A stretch of DNA of 64,000 nt from positions 1-64,000 of the forward strand of contig NZ_JAYKZZ010000007.1 of assembly GCF_035818675.1 (NCBI RefSeq). Direction: 5' to 3'. Each line of letters starts with the position of its first letter. The first letter of the stretch is position 1. The stretch comes from Parapedobacter flavus. GTDB lineage: Bacteria; Bacteroidota; Bacteroidia; Sphingobacteriales; Sphingobacteriaceae. A program made the translations under genes and the position numbers. Below, piece after piece: positions 15,282-23,350 of this stretch. The notes beneath the pieces were generated by a model. The model was given only the letters and a program-made list of their open reading frames with translations, did not search any database and was not told the DNA's origin.

Positions 15282-16805
15282 TTACCGTGATTCCTCCGTT
15301 CCCAAAACTGCCTCGATGTAAGGCGTGGTGTCTTTCATTTCGCCGGCGATATGCTTGGCCACCGCCGTGATGTTTTCGGCGCCCAGTCCGATGTATAGCG
15401 TGATGCCGGCCAGAAATATAATCGGCCCCATGAGCAGCGATTTCCGGAAGGTGCTCAACGGCTGGAAATCGTCGGTATGTACCGCCTCGCCTTCCGCCGT
15501 GGGCTGGTCTTTCCAGAATACCTTGGCCCACATGGCCGAGATCACATATAACGTAGCAAAGCTACCGATAATGATGGCCGCTATCAATGCATACTGGTTA
15601 TCCATAAACCCGGCTTCGAATAAATGGATTTTCGGCCAGAAGCCCGACAGTGGGGGGATGCCCACCAACGAGAACAGCACGAGGGCCATGACCAGCGACA
15701 AGAGCGGGTACTGGGCGTATAAGCCGCCGAGCCTGTCCATGTTCATCGTGCCGCGGAGTTTACGGATAAGGCCGGCGATGAGGAACATGTTGGTTTTGAC
15801 CATGATGTCGTGGAACAGGTAGAACAATGCGCCCGTGAGGGCAACTTCCGAATACATGCCCAAGCCGCCCACCATGAATCCGATGTGGCAAACGATGAGG
15901 TAGGAAAACATCCGGCGGATGTTGTTTTTGATGACGGCGCCGAAGGTACCGGTAAGGATGGTAAAGATGGCGATGCCGATGAGCAGCGTGCGCGTGAACT
16001 CATCGGGGATGAAGATGAGCGTAAACATCCGGAACAGCGCATAGATACCCACTTTGGTCAGCAAGCCGCCGAAGATGGCGGCGACGGCCGATGGCGGGGT
16101 GTGGTACGATGAGGGCAACCAGAAATACAGCGGGAATACCGCCGATTTGATGCCGAAGCCGGTGATGAAGAAAATGGCGGTAATGTCTACGAGGGCCTGG
16201 TTTTCCAGTGCGGCCACCTTGAGCGACAGGTCGGCCATGTTGAGTGTGCCCGTGATGCCGTACAGGATAGCGATGCCGGTAAGAAAAAACGTCGAGGCCA
16301 GGATATTCATGGCCATGTACTTCACCGATCCCTCGATCTGCGCTTTGCGGCCGCCGAGGGTCATGAGCACGAACGATGCGATGATGATGACCTCAAACCA
16401 CACGTAGAGGTTGAAGATATCGCCCGTAAGGAACGCACCGTTCAGTCCCATCAGCAGGAAATGGAAGATGGGGAAGTAGCCGTAGATGATGCGGCCACGC
16501 GCGATGCCGGTAGCGGAGAAGACGGACACGGCGAGCCCCGAGAAGGAGGTGAGGAGCACCAGGCTGCTGCTGAACACATCGGCGACGAACGTGATGCCGA
16601 AGGGCGAGTCCCAGCCTGCGGCCTGCATGGTGAGGATGTCGCCTTGCCACACGGTGGTAAACAGCCGGATGGCCACCAACATGCCAACGGCGCTGCCGGC
16701 GATGCTGATGATGCGGTGGGCAATGGTTTTGCGCCAGAAAAACAGCAGCAGGATGGCCGTGAACAGGTGGACAACAACTGGAAAAACGATGGTGTTATCA
16801 ATCAT
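15282..16805 (-). CDS. mnhD: Na+/H+ antiporter subunit D
   Basis: A 507-residue MnhD/NuoN-like membrane protein with about 14 helices. The proton-channel core is clear: GFGIKSAVFPLYFWLPSSYH (conserved Lys and His), KVGIYALFRMF and FLVGIPPLSGFWPK-like segments. It is one of the two large ion-translocating subunits of the Mrp complex and shares ancestry with complex I. It overlaps mnhC by 4 bp. Confidence 0.94.
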   Translation of the reverse strand: MIDNTIVFPVVVHLFTAILLLFFWRKTIAHRIISIAGSAVGMLVAIRLFTTVWQGDILTMQAAGWDSPFGITFVADVFSSSLVLLTSFSGLAVSVFSATGIARGRIIYGYFPIFHFLLMGLNGAFLTGDIFNLYVWFEVIIIASFVLMTLGGRKAQIEGSVKYMAMNILASTFFLTGIAILYGITGTLNMADLSLKVAALENQALVDITAIFFITGFGIKSAVFPLYFWLPSSYHTPPSAVAAIFGGLLTKVGIYALFRMFTLIFIPDEFTRTLLIGIAIFTILTGTFGAVIKNNIRRMFSYLIVCHIGFMVGGLGMYSEVALTGALFYLFHDIMVKTNMFLIAGLIRKLRGTMNMDRLGGLYAQYPLLSLVMALVLFSLVGIPPLSGFWPKIHLFEAGFMDNQYALIAAIIIGSFATLYVISAMWAKVFWKDQPTAEGEAVHTDDFQPLSTFRKSLLMGPIIFLAGITLYIGLGAENITAVAKHIAGEMKDTTPYIEAVLGTEESR

Positions 16806-17158
16806 ATATCTTCTTCTTCCGGTGTGTTCAAATCATCAAGGTCGTCCGAATTGACCAGCACGTACACCCGTTTGAGCAAAACGATGGCGAACGACTGAAT
16901 GCCGAAACCAATCACAATGGCCGTTAAAATCAAAGCTTGTGGCACGGGGTCGGCATATATATCGGTGAATAACTTCGCTGCACCATCAATAACCGGCGGC
17001 TTGCCTTTGGTGATGCCACCCAGTAGGAAAATGAGCAGGTTGGCACCGTTGCCCAATAGGGTGATGCCCACGAGCAGCTTCACCATGCTGCGCCGGAGGA
17101 GCATGAACATGCCGGCGGCGTACAGTACAGCGATCAAGATGATGAATACGATCTCCAT
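16802..17158 (-). CDS. mnhC: Na+/H+ antiporter subunit C
   Basis: A 118-residue MnhC/NuoK-like subunit with three membrane helices: MEIVFIILIAVLYAAGMFML, a second spanning LVGITLLGNGANLLIFLLGG, and a third ALILTAIVIGFGIQSFAIVLL. The conserved LLGNGANL segment and the ALILTAIVIG helix define the family. Its tail is acidic. It lies 3 bp from mnhB and overlaps mnhD by 4 bp. Confidence 0.93.
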   Translation of the reverse strand: MEIVFIILIAVLYAAGMFMLLRRSMVKLLVGITLLGNGANLLIFLLGGITKGKPPVIDGAAKLFTDIYADPVPQALILTAIVIGFGIQSFAIVLLKRVYVLVNSDDLDDLNTPEEEDI

Positions 17159-17161
17159 GGG

Positions 17162-17575
17162 TTACTCGCTATATTGGGCAATGGTGAATAAGATGGTGAG
17201 GACCACGCCGATGACCACGAGGTAAACCCCGAGGTCGAAAAACAGGGCCGAGCCGATCATGCCGATAACGGGGAATGGCTCGTTGAACCATAGGCCGGTC
17301 ATTACGGGCTCGCCGCCGAGCATCGGCGCGATCATGCTGAGTGCCGCCAGCCCCAGCCCCAGCGGGATAAACGCATTCGGGTGGGTGCGAAGCAGCTTGA
17401 GGGTGGCGGCATTGCCGTGGGTGAAGCTGTGGAGCACAAAGGCAATGGCCGCAATGAGCCCGCCCACAAAGCCACCGCCCGGGTGGTAGTGCCCCCGCAG
17501 TAAGATGAATATCGAGAAAAGCAGCAGAATGGGCAGCAGGTAACTCGATGCCGTTTTTAAGATGGAACTGTTCAT
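17162..17575 (-). CDS. mnhB: Na+/H+ antiporter subunit B
   Basis: A 137-residue MnhB-type subunit with four helices. The family motif RGHYHPGGGFVGGLIAA lies at about residues 28-45, and a second conserved stretch with GLWFNEPFPVIGMIGSALFFDLGVYLVV follows. It sits 1 bp from mnhA and 3 bp from mnhC. It is a membrane component of the Mrp antiporter and probably contributes to the MrpA-proximal Na+ path. Confidence 0.93.
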   Translation of the reverse strand: MNSSILKTASSYLLPILLLFSIFILLRGHYHPGGGFVGGLIAAIAFVLHSFTHGNAATLKLLRTHPNAFIPLGLGLAALSMIAPMLGGEPVMTGLWFNEPFPVIGMIGSALFFDLGVYLVVIGVVLTILFTIAQYSE

Positions 17576-17576
17576 A

Positions 17577-19889
17577 TCATTCTTTCTCCGATGCTTTAAG
17601 TCGTAATTTCAATAAACTGACCACGCCGATGGCGGCAATGCTCAATACCACGATCTCAAACATGGTGTCGAGCCCCCGGAAATCGACGAGAATCACGTTG
17701 ACCACGTTTTTTCCTTTCGCCAGCGTGTAGGCATTGTCGCCGTAGAATTTGCTGACCTCCTGGTCAACGGGTTGGTTCAGCACCTGTATGGCGATCAGCG
17801 CGATCATCAGTCCGAAGGACGACGCTACCAGCCCATCGCGTAATCGTATCCCGCTATTGGCAAAATTGAGGAACGGCGGTAGTCGGAACAAGACCAGTAC
17901 AAACAATACCACGGTAAGGGTATCGATACTGAATTGGGTCATGGCGAGGTCGGGTGCGCTGTAAAAAACAAACAGCAGGCACACGCAGTAGCCGAGTACA
18001 CTGGTAGCAACCACCACGGTGAGGCGCGACGAGGCGGTGACCGTGATGTATACCGCCGCGATGAGGATGACCGCTACCACCACTTCGTAGAGGCTTACGG
18101 GCGAAAGCTCGTCGAGGGTAAGGTGGATCGGTCCGCCCAGCACCAGCCTTACGGCGAATAAGATGACGGCGGTTACGATAATGCGCAACAGGTATACCCG
18201 TAGGTAGCCGTTGTGTAGGGTGCGGGTATACCGGATGGCTATTTTACGGGCGAACCGAGCCAGCTGGCCGATCACGTGCTTGGGTGCTAATGTCTGGTAG
18301 CGTTCGATGTGGGCCAGGCTGGTCGCCGATGGCTGCCGGACGAAATACAGCACCGTGCCGCACACGAGGGTGATGCCGCTCAACAGCAATACCAGGTTGA
18401 AGCCGTGCCAGAGTTTCAGTGGCGACTCGATGGCCGATTGGTGCATGGCCTGCGCGGCAGGGTTGAGCAGCGCGGCGTCGGCCAGCCAGGGGGCGCAGCC
18501 GAAGACGACACCGAGGATACCCAGCAGCAGCGGCGCACCCCATAGGAGGGCGTGGGGCAGGTGCACGTGGTGGTACCGCTCGGGGAGGGTGCCCGTGAAC
18601 GGCTTGATGCCGGCAAGAAAACCTGCGCACAGCAGCAGCACATTGGTGCTTACCGCCAGGGCGGTAAGCACCAGGGTTAGGATGCCGGTAGTGTGCAGGG
18701 TCGCCTCATAGATAAGGTCTTTGCCAATAAAGCCGAAGGTGAGCGGGATGCCGGCGCTGGATAGGGCGGCAAGGGTGCCGGCGATGGCCAGTGGCATCAG
18801 CACCTTGCGCAGGCCCGATAGCTGCGTGATGTCGCGCGTGCCCGTCTCGTGGTCGATAACGCCGGCGGTCAGGAAAAGCGCTGCCTTATAGAGCGCATGC
18901 ACCAGGATAAAAACCGATGCCGCCAGGAGCGACTCGGCAGTGCCGATGCCGATGAGGAAAACCAGCATGCCCAGGGCCGCGACGGTAGAATATGCTAAAA
19001 TTGACTTGAGATCTGTACGGAAGATGGAATGGAAGGCGCTGTAGAGCATGGTGATGCCACCGATGGCGACGAGCGGGTACATCCATAAGTCGGTGCCGCC
19101 CAATACCGGCTGCAGCCGGGCGAGGAGATACACGCCTGCTTTGACCATGGTGGCCGAATGCAGGTAGGCCGACACCGGCGTGGGTGCTTTCATGGCGCCG
19201 GGGAGCCAGAAGTGGAACGGGAACTGGGCCGATTTGGTGAAGGCGCCGGCGAATACCAGCAGTAGGATCAATCCATAAAGGGCGTGGCTTTTCAGGTATT
19301 CGCTGGTGCCCAACATCTCTTGGATGGAGTAGCTGCCCGACAGGTGGCCCATCAGGATCAATCCCGCCATGAGGAGGAACCCACCACCGCCGGTAACGCC
19401 CAACGCAATCAGCGAGCTTTTGCGCGAGGCGGCGTTGTCGTTGTTGAACCCGATAAGGAAAAACGAGCTGATGCTGGTGAGCTCCCAGAAGATGAAGAGC
19501 AGCAGCACGTTGTCTGATAGCACCACGCCCAGCATAGCGGCCATGAAGAGGCTGAGGTAGGCATAGAACCGATCGAGGTACTTGTGGCCCTTGAGGTACG
19601 GCGCGGCGTAGAGAAAGACCAGCGACCCGATGCCGGTAATCAACAGGCTGAACAACAGGGAGAGGCCATCCAGGTGGAAGTCGAAATTGACGCCCAGCGA
19701 CGGCACCCACGGGTGATGGAAATGGACGGTTTGGCCCGCTTGGATCGTGGGGATGAAACTCGCAAAATAGGCGAATAAACCGATGGGCAATACCGACGCC
19801 AATATGGCTAGCTTGCCCTTGAGGTATTTACCAAACGGAATATATAAAATGGAAACAAGCAGGCCTGCAAGTACAGCTATCAGCATCAA
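17577..19889 (-). CDS. mnhA: Na+/H+ antiporter subunit A
   Basis: A 770-residue MnhA/NuoL-like subunit and the first gene of the Mrp operon. Residues about 1-500 hold the antiporter core, with LLFIFWELTSISSFFLIGFN, the channel segment TKSAQFPFHFWLPGAMKAPTPVSAYLHSATMV (conserved Lys and His) and HALYKAALFL. Residues about 600-770 carry the C-terminal DUF4040/MnhB-like helices. It is probably the main H+ and Na+ path. A 15-bp inverted repeat (CCTCGT-TGT-ACGAGG, 19906-19920) lies just upstream of the start and might be a regulatory site. Confidence 0.94.
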   Translation of the reverse strand: MMLIAVLAGLLVSILYIPFGKYLKGKLAILASVLPIGLFAYFASFIPTIQAGQTVHFHHPWVPSLGVNFDFHLDGLSLLFSLLITGIGSLVFLYAAPYLKGHKYLDRFYAYLSLFMAAMLGVVLSDNVLLLFIFWELTSISSFFLIGFNNDNAASRKSSLIALGVTGGGGFLLMAGLILMGHLSGSYSIQEMLGTSEYLKSHALYGLILLLVFAGAFTKSAQFPFHFWLPGAMKAPTPVSAYLHSATMVKAGVYLLARLQPVLGGTDLWMYPLVAIGGITMLYSAFHSIFRTDLKSILAYSTVAALGMLVFLIGIGTAESLLAASVFILVHALYKAALFLTAGVIDHETGTRDITQLSGLRKVLMPLAIAGTLAALSSAGIPLTFGFIGKDLIYEATLHTTGILTLVLTALAVSTNVLLLCAGFLAGIKPFTGTLPERYHHVHLPHALLWGAPLLLGILGVVFGCAPWLADAALLNPAAQAMHQSAIESPLKLWHGFNLVLLLSGITLVCGTVLYFVRQPSATSLAHIERYQTLAPKHVIGQLARFARKIAIRYTRTLHNGYLRVYLLRIIVTAVILFAVRLVLGGPIHLTLDELSPVSLYEVVVAVILIAAVYITVTASSRLTVVVATSVLGYCVCLLFVFYSAPDLAMTQFSIDTLTVVLFVLVLFRLPPFLNFANSGIRLRDGLVASSFGLMIALIAIQVLNQPVDQEVSKFYGDNAYTLAKGKNVVNVILVDFRGLDTMFEIVVLSIAAIGVVSLLKLRLKASEKE

Positions 19890-19905
19890 TCAACATCGTT
19901 TTAAT

Positions 19906-19920
19906 CCTCGTTGTACGAGG
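19906..19920. promoter_or_regulatory. inverted repeat upstream of mnhA
   Basis: CCTCGT and ACGAGG form a perfect 6-bp inverted repeat around TGT, 17-31 bp upstream of the mnhA start codon. In RNA it would make a short 5'-leader hairpin; as DNA it could be an operator. There is no further evidence for either. Confidence 0.3.
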
Positions 19921-20041
19921 GTACTAAAATATATAAATTTATACAAGAGGGCCGTATTAAATTTCAAATAATAGGATTTGTTGCAGGTTCTTCTTAATAT
20001 TGGGTGTTTTCAAGATACATCATGAACACAAACGACGACAG

Positions 20042-21001
20042 ATGAAGATAACGATATTGGATGGGTACCCATTGAATCCGGGCGACCTGGACTGGGCATA
20101 TTTGGAGCAATACGGAGACCTGACCATACACGAGCGTACCGCTGCGGCGGAGGTGGTCGAGCGGGCATCGGGCGCATCGGCCGTACTGACGAACAAGGTG
20201 CCGCTGGGTGCCGATGTGCTGCGCCAGCTGCCCGACCTGAAGTATATCGGCGTGCTGGCCACAGGGTATAACATCATCGACACGGCCTATGCCAAAGAAC
20301 ACGGCATTGTGGTTACCAATGTGCCGGGGTATAGCACCTCGTCGGTGGCGCAATTGACGTTTGCCCTCCTGTTGGAGCTCTGCCACCACGTGCAGCGGCA
20401 TAGCGACCGGGTGAAGGAAGGCAAATGGGCGCAGTCGCCCGACTTCAGCTTTTGGGACTACCCCCTGATGGAGCTGGCGGGAAAGACCATCGGCATTGTT
20501 GGCTTCGGCGACATCGGTAAACAGGTGGCGGATATTGCCACGGCATTCGGTATGCAGGTGGTGGCCCAAAGCCGTACGGAGACCGACCAGTCGCACCGGA
20601 GCAATTTCCGATGGGTGGGATTGGACGAACTCCTGGAGCAGGCCGACGTGGTGAGCCTGCACTGCCCGCTGACACCACAAACCCAGGGGTTGATAAACGC
20701 GGATACCTTGTCCAGGATGAAAACGAGCGCCTTCCTGCTGAACACTTCGCGGGGGCCGCTGGTGGAAGAGGAAAGTCTGGCGGCGGCCCTGAATGCCGGT
20801 AAGCTGGCCGGTGCGGGGGTGGACGTACTGGGGGTGGAACCCCCGAAAGCCGATAACCCGTTGTTTGCGGCGAAAAACTGTTTGGTAACGCCGCATATTG
20901 CCTGGGCGACGAAAGAGGCCCGGGCCCGCTTGATGGGTACTGTCGACGAGAACCTGAAGGCCTATTTGGCCGGCCGGCCCATCAACGTGGTTAATCCCTA
21001 G
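20042..21001 (+). CDS. D-2-hydroxyacid dehydrogenase, probable hydroxypyruvate reductase
   Basis: A 319-residue NAD(P)-dependent dehydrogenase of the glycerate dehydrogenase type, starting at the ATG at 20042. The nucleotide-binding motif GIVGFGDIGKQ lies at about residue 150. The catalytic triad positions are Arg in LLNTSRGPLVEE, Glu in the following GVDVLGVEPP segment, and His in VTPHIAWATKEAR. Glycerate kinase follows 3 bp downstream, so the pair would convert hydroxypyruvate to glycerate and then to 2-phosphoglycerate, linking C2/C3 acids to glycolysis. Substrate assignment rests on this pairing. Confidence 0.87.
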   Translation: MKITILDGYPLNPGDLDWAYLEQYGDLTIHERTAAAEVVERASGASAVLTNKVPLGADVLRQLPDLKYIGVLATGYNIIDTAYAKEHGIVVTNVPGYSTSSVAQLTFALLLELCHHVQRHSDRVKEGKWAQSPDFSFWDYPLMELAGKTIGIVGFGDIGKQVADIATAFGMQVVAQSRTETDQSHRSNFRWVGLDELLEQADVVSLHCPLTPQTQGLINADTLSRMKTSAFLLNTSRGPLVEEESLAAALNAGKLAGAGVDVLGVEPPKADNPLFAAKNCLVTPHIAWATKEARARLMGTVDENLKAYLAGRPINVVNP

Positions 21002-21004
21002 GCG

Positions 21005-22138
21005 ATGCATATCCTGATTGCTCCGAACGCGTTTAAGCACGCCGTAGACGCGGCCACGGCGGCGGAAGCCATCCAGCGTGGCCTGCAAGACAGCCGACTG
21101 CCCTGCACCAGCGAATGTTTTCCCATTGGCGACGGCGGCAACGGCACCTGCCGGTTGATCATCGACCGCCTGAAGGGTGAGCTGGTGGCCCTGCCCGTAT
21201 TGGATCCGCTGGGACGGCCCGTAACGGCTGCGTTCGGCGTGGTCAACGGTGGGAAGACGGCCGTTATCGAGATGGCCGATGCTACGGGGTTACATCTGCT
21301 GGAACCGGCGGAGCTGGATCCGCTGCATGCCCAATCGTACGGTACTGGCCAGCTGATCCGTGCGGCCCTGGACCATGGTGCAGGGGAAATTATCGTCGGC
21401 ATGGGTGGGTCGGCAACGGTGGATGGGGGCAGCGGGATGCTCCGGGCCCTGGGGGCGCGGTTTCTCGACGGTGCGGGGGAGGAGATTACGGACCTGCCGT
21501 TTGGGCTGGAGGCGCTGCACACCATTGACCTATCCGGCTTGGACCGGCGGCTGCAAGAGGTGCCGGTAACCGTACTCTGTGACGTGGCGAACCCCCTGTT
21601 GGGACCCCATGGCGCGGCCCATGTATTCGGTCCGCAGAAAGGGGCATCCACCGCGCAGGTGAAGCAGTTGGATAAGCTGCTGGCCCGCTATGCTGCCGTG
21701 ATACGCGACACCACGGGGGAAGATGTTTCGGCGCGCCGTGCCGGTGGCGTGGCTGGTGGGGCCAGCGCCGGACTGGCAGGCCTATTGGGGGCAACGCTGG
21801 TCGACGGCATTGATTACTTCCTCGACTTGACCCGGTTTGATGCGGCCTTGTCGAAGAGCCACCTGGTGATTACCGGTGAAGGGAGCATCGATAGCCAGAC
21901 CTTGCAGGGCAAAGGGCCGTACGGTGTGGCCAGTCGCGCCAAACGGATGGGCCTGCCGGTCATTGGCTTGGCGGGCCATATCCCGACTACAGTGGGCGAC
22001 GACCTTGCGGCCTATTTCGATACGTTGGTGGCCATTGGCAACGGGCCGTCGTCGCTGGAGGCGGCGCTGGCCGCCACCGCCGATAACCTGACCCGGACGG
22101 CAACGCAATTGGGGAACTTGCTGGCCGTTTCGCCGTGA
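21005..22138 (+). CDS. glycerate kinase
   Basis: A 377-residue member of the GarK/GlxK glycerate kinase family. It starts MHILIAPNAFKHAVDA, the conserved N-terminus, and has FPIGDGGNGT, the glycine-rich GMGGSATVDGGSGMLRALGA and VITGEGSIDSQTLQGKGP. It phosphorylates D-glycerate, usually to the 2-phosphate, using ATP. It lies 3 bp after the hydroxyacid dehydrogenase and is almost certainly co-expressed with it. Confidence 0.93.
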   Translation: MHILIAPNAFKHAVDAATAAEAIQRGLQDSRLPCTSECFPIGDGGNGTCRLIIDRLKGELVALPVLDPLGRPVTAAFGVVNGGKTAVIEMADATGLHLLEPAELDPLHAQSYGTGQLIRAALDHGAGEIIVGMGGSATVDGGSGMLRALGARFLDGAGEEITDLPFGLEALHTIDLSGLDRRLQEVPVTVLCDVANPLLGPHGAAHVFGPQKGASTAQVKQLDKLLARYAAVIRDTTGEDVSARRAGGVAGGASAGLAGLLGATLVDGIDYFLDLTRFDAALSKSHLVITGEGSIDSQTLQGKGPYGVASRAKRMGLPVIGLAGHIPTTVGDDLAAYFDTLVAIGNGPSSLEAALAATADNLTRTATQLGNLLAVSP

Positions 22139-22143
22139 ATTTT

Positions 22144-22194
22144 TATGTTTGCCGGAAATCCATTAACATTGCTCATTCATTAACATTGCTAATT
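22144..22194 (+). promoter_or_regulatory. promoter-like box and 17-bp tandem duplication before the phosphoesterase
   Basis: TATGTTTG (22144-22151) fits the Bacteroidota -7 consensus TAnnTTTG, with TTG words upstream inside the end of the kinase gene. Just downstream, CATTAACATTGCTCATT (22161-22177) is repeated as CATTAACATTGCTAATT (22178-22194), with one mismatch. The duplication would lie in the 5' leader of the phosphoesterase mRNA. Confidence 0.45.
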
Positions 22195-22205
22195 AAGATA
22201 CTGAA

Positions 22206-23288
22206 ATGAAGAAAAACCGATTGTCGCTATTGATGATTTGCCTGGCGTGCGTTTTCGCCGTGGGCAGCGTTGCGCAGGAAACGCCCTATGAAGCACCCAA
22301 GCTGACTAACCCCGATTCGTGGTCGCTCGTGTTGATGCCCGACCCGCAAAGCTATGTGAAGTTTGAACGCAACCAAGGGGTGCTCGAACTGATGACCGGA
22401 TGGATCAGTGAGCAGATCGAGCCGCTGAATATCGGGATGGTGCTCTGCACGGGAGACTTAGTGGAACACAACGACTGGCTGAACCCGAACGGTACACAAG
22501 CCAACCAAGCAGGCAAGGAGCAATGGACGGCGGTAGCGGGGGCTTTTGACCGGCTGGATGGCAAAGTGCCGTATGTGGCGGCAACCGGCAACCACGACTA
22601 TGGCGTGAAAAGCATCGAGTATCGCCGCACCAATTATAACCAGTACTTTCCGGTGGACAAGAATCCGCAATCGCAAAAGCTGCTGCGCGACGTGGGGATA
22701 GACAACGACGGATACCCGTCGCTCACGAATGCGACCTATGAATTTACGTCGCCCCATGGCCGGCAGTTCCTCGTGATGGTGCTGGAGTTTGCTCCGCGCG
22801 ACACGGTGCTGAAATGGGCGCTCAAAACCGTCAACCAGGAACGGTATGCCAACCATACGGTGATTTTGCTCACCCACTCGTATCTCAACTCGGCGAGCGA
22901 GCACATTGTGAAAGAGGGCTATCCGATTACCGATGGCAACTATGGTGCTGCGGTATGGGAAAAACTGGTGAAACCTTCGAAAAACATCCAGTTGGTTTTC
23001 AGTGGCCATATCGGCAAGCCCGACGATATATTGGGGCACATCGGTTTCCGCACGGATACCAACGCCGGCGGCAAAAAGGTACAGCAGATGGTGTTCAATG
23101 CCCAGGCATTGGGCGGTGGCTGGCACGGCAACGGCGGTGATGGCTGGCTGCGTTACCTGGAATTCCTGCCGGATGGCAAGACGGTGAAGGTGAAGACATT
23201 CTCGCCCTTGTTTGCCATATCGCCCGCCACGCGGCACCTGGCTTGGCGTACGGCCGACTATGATGCATTTTCGTTTACGCTGGACTAA
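22206..23288 (+). CDS. secreted metallophosphoesterase
   Basis: A 360-residue calcineurin-like phosphoesterase with an N-terminal signal peptide (hydrophobic core LLMICLACVFAVGSVAQ). Metal-binding motifs appear in the usual order: LMPDPQSY (first Asp, with Pro-Gln where many relatives have a His), CTGDLVEHNDW, AATGNHDYG, a LLTHSYLNS segment and VFSGHIGKPDD. Signal peptide and fold place it in the periplasm or outside the cell. The substrate is unknown. A strong convergent hairpin follows. Confidence 0.85.
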   Translation: MKKNRLSLLMICLACVFAVGSVAQETPYEAPKLTNPDSWSLVLMPDPQSYVKFERNQGVLELMTGWISEQIEPLNIGMVLCTGDLVEHNDWLNPNGTQANQAGKEQWTAVAGAFDRLDGKVPYVAATGNHDYGVKSIEYRRTNYNQYFPVDKNPQSQKLLRDVGIDNDGYPSLTNATYEFTSPHGRQFLVMVLEFAPRDTVLKWALKTVNQERYANHTVILLTHSYLNSASEHIVKEGYPITDGNYGAAVWEKLVKPSKNIQLVFSGHIGKPDDILGHIGFRTDTNAGGKKVQQMVFNAQALGGGWHGNGGDGWLRYLEFLPDGKTVKVKTFSPLFAISPATRHLAWRTADYDAFSFTLD

Positions 23289-23303
23289 GCGTATTGGGAT
23301 GTG

Positions 23304-23336
23304 GATGATGCCGGTCTAATGGGTCGGCATCATCCG
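23304..23336. terminator. bidirectional hairpin between phosphoesterase and acs
   Basis: GGATGATGCCG (23304-23314) and CGGCATCATCC (23326-23336) form a perfect 11-bp stem with an 11-nt loop, between the stop codons of two convergent genes. A T-rich stretch follows about 10 bp later on the plus side. Place and strength support a terminator serving both genes. Confidence 0.8.
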
Positions 23337-23350
23337 TATTCTTCCGGTTT

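Noticed and set aside
15271..15531. Upstream extension of the mnhE frame
   Set aside because: It overlaps mnhD and reads as basic His/Arg-rich filler. MnhE proteins are about 158 residues and start at the ATG used here.
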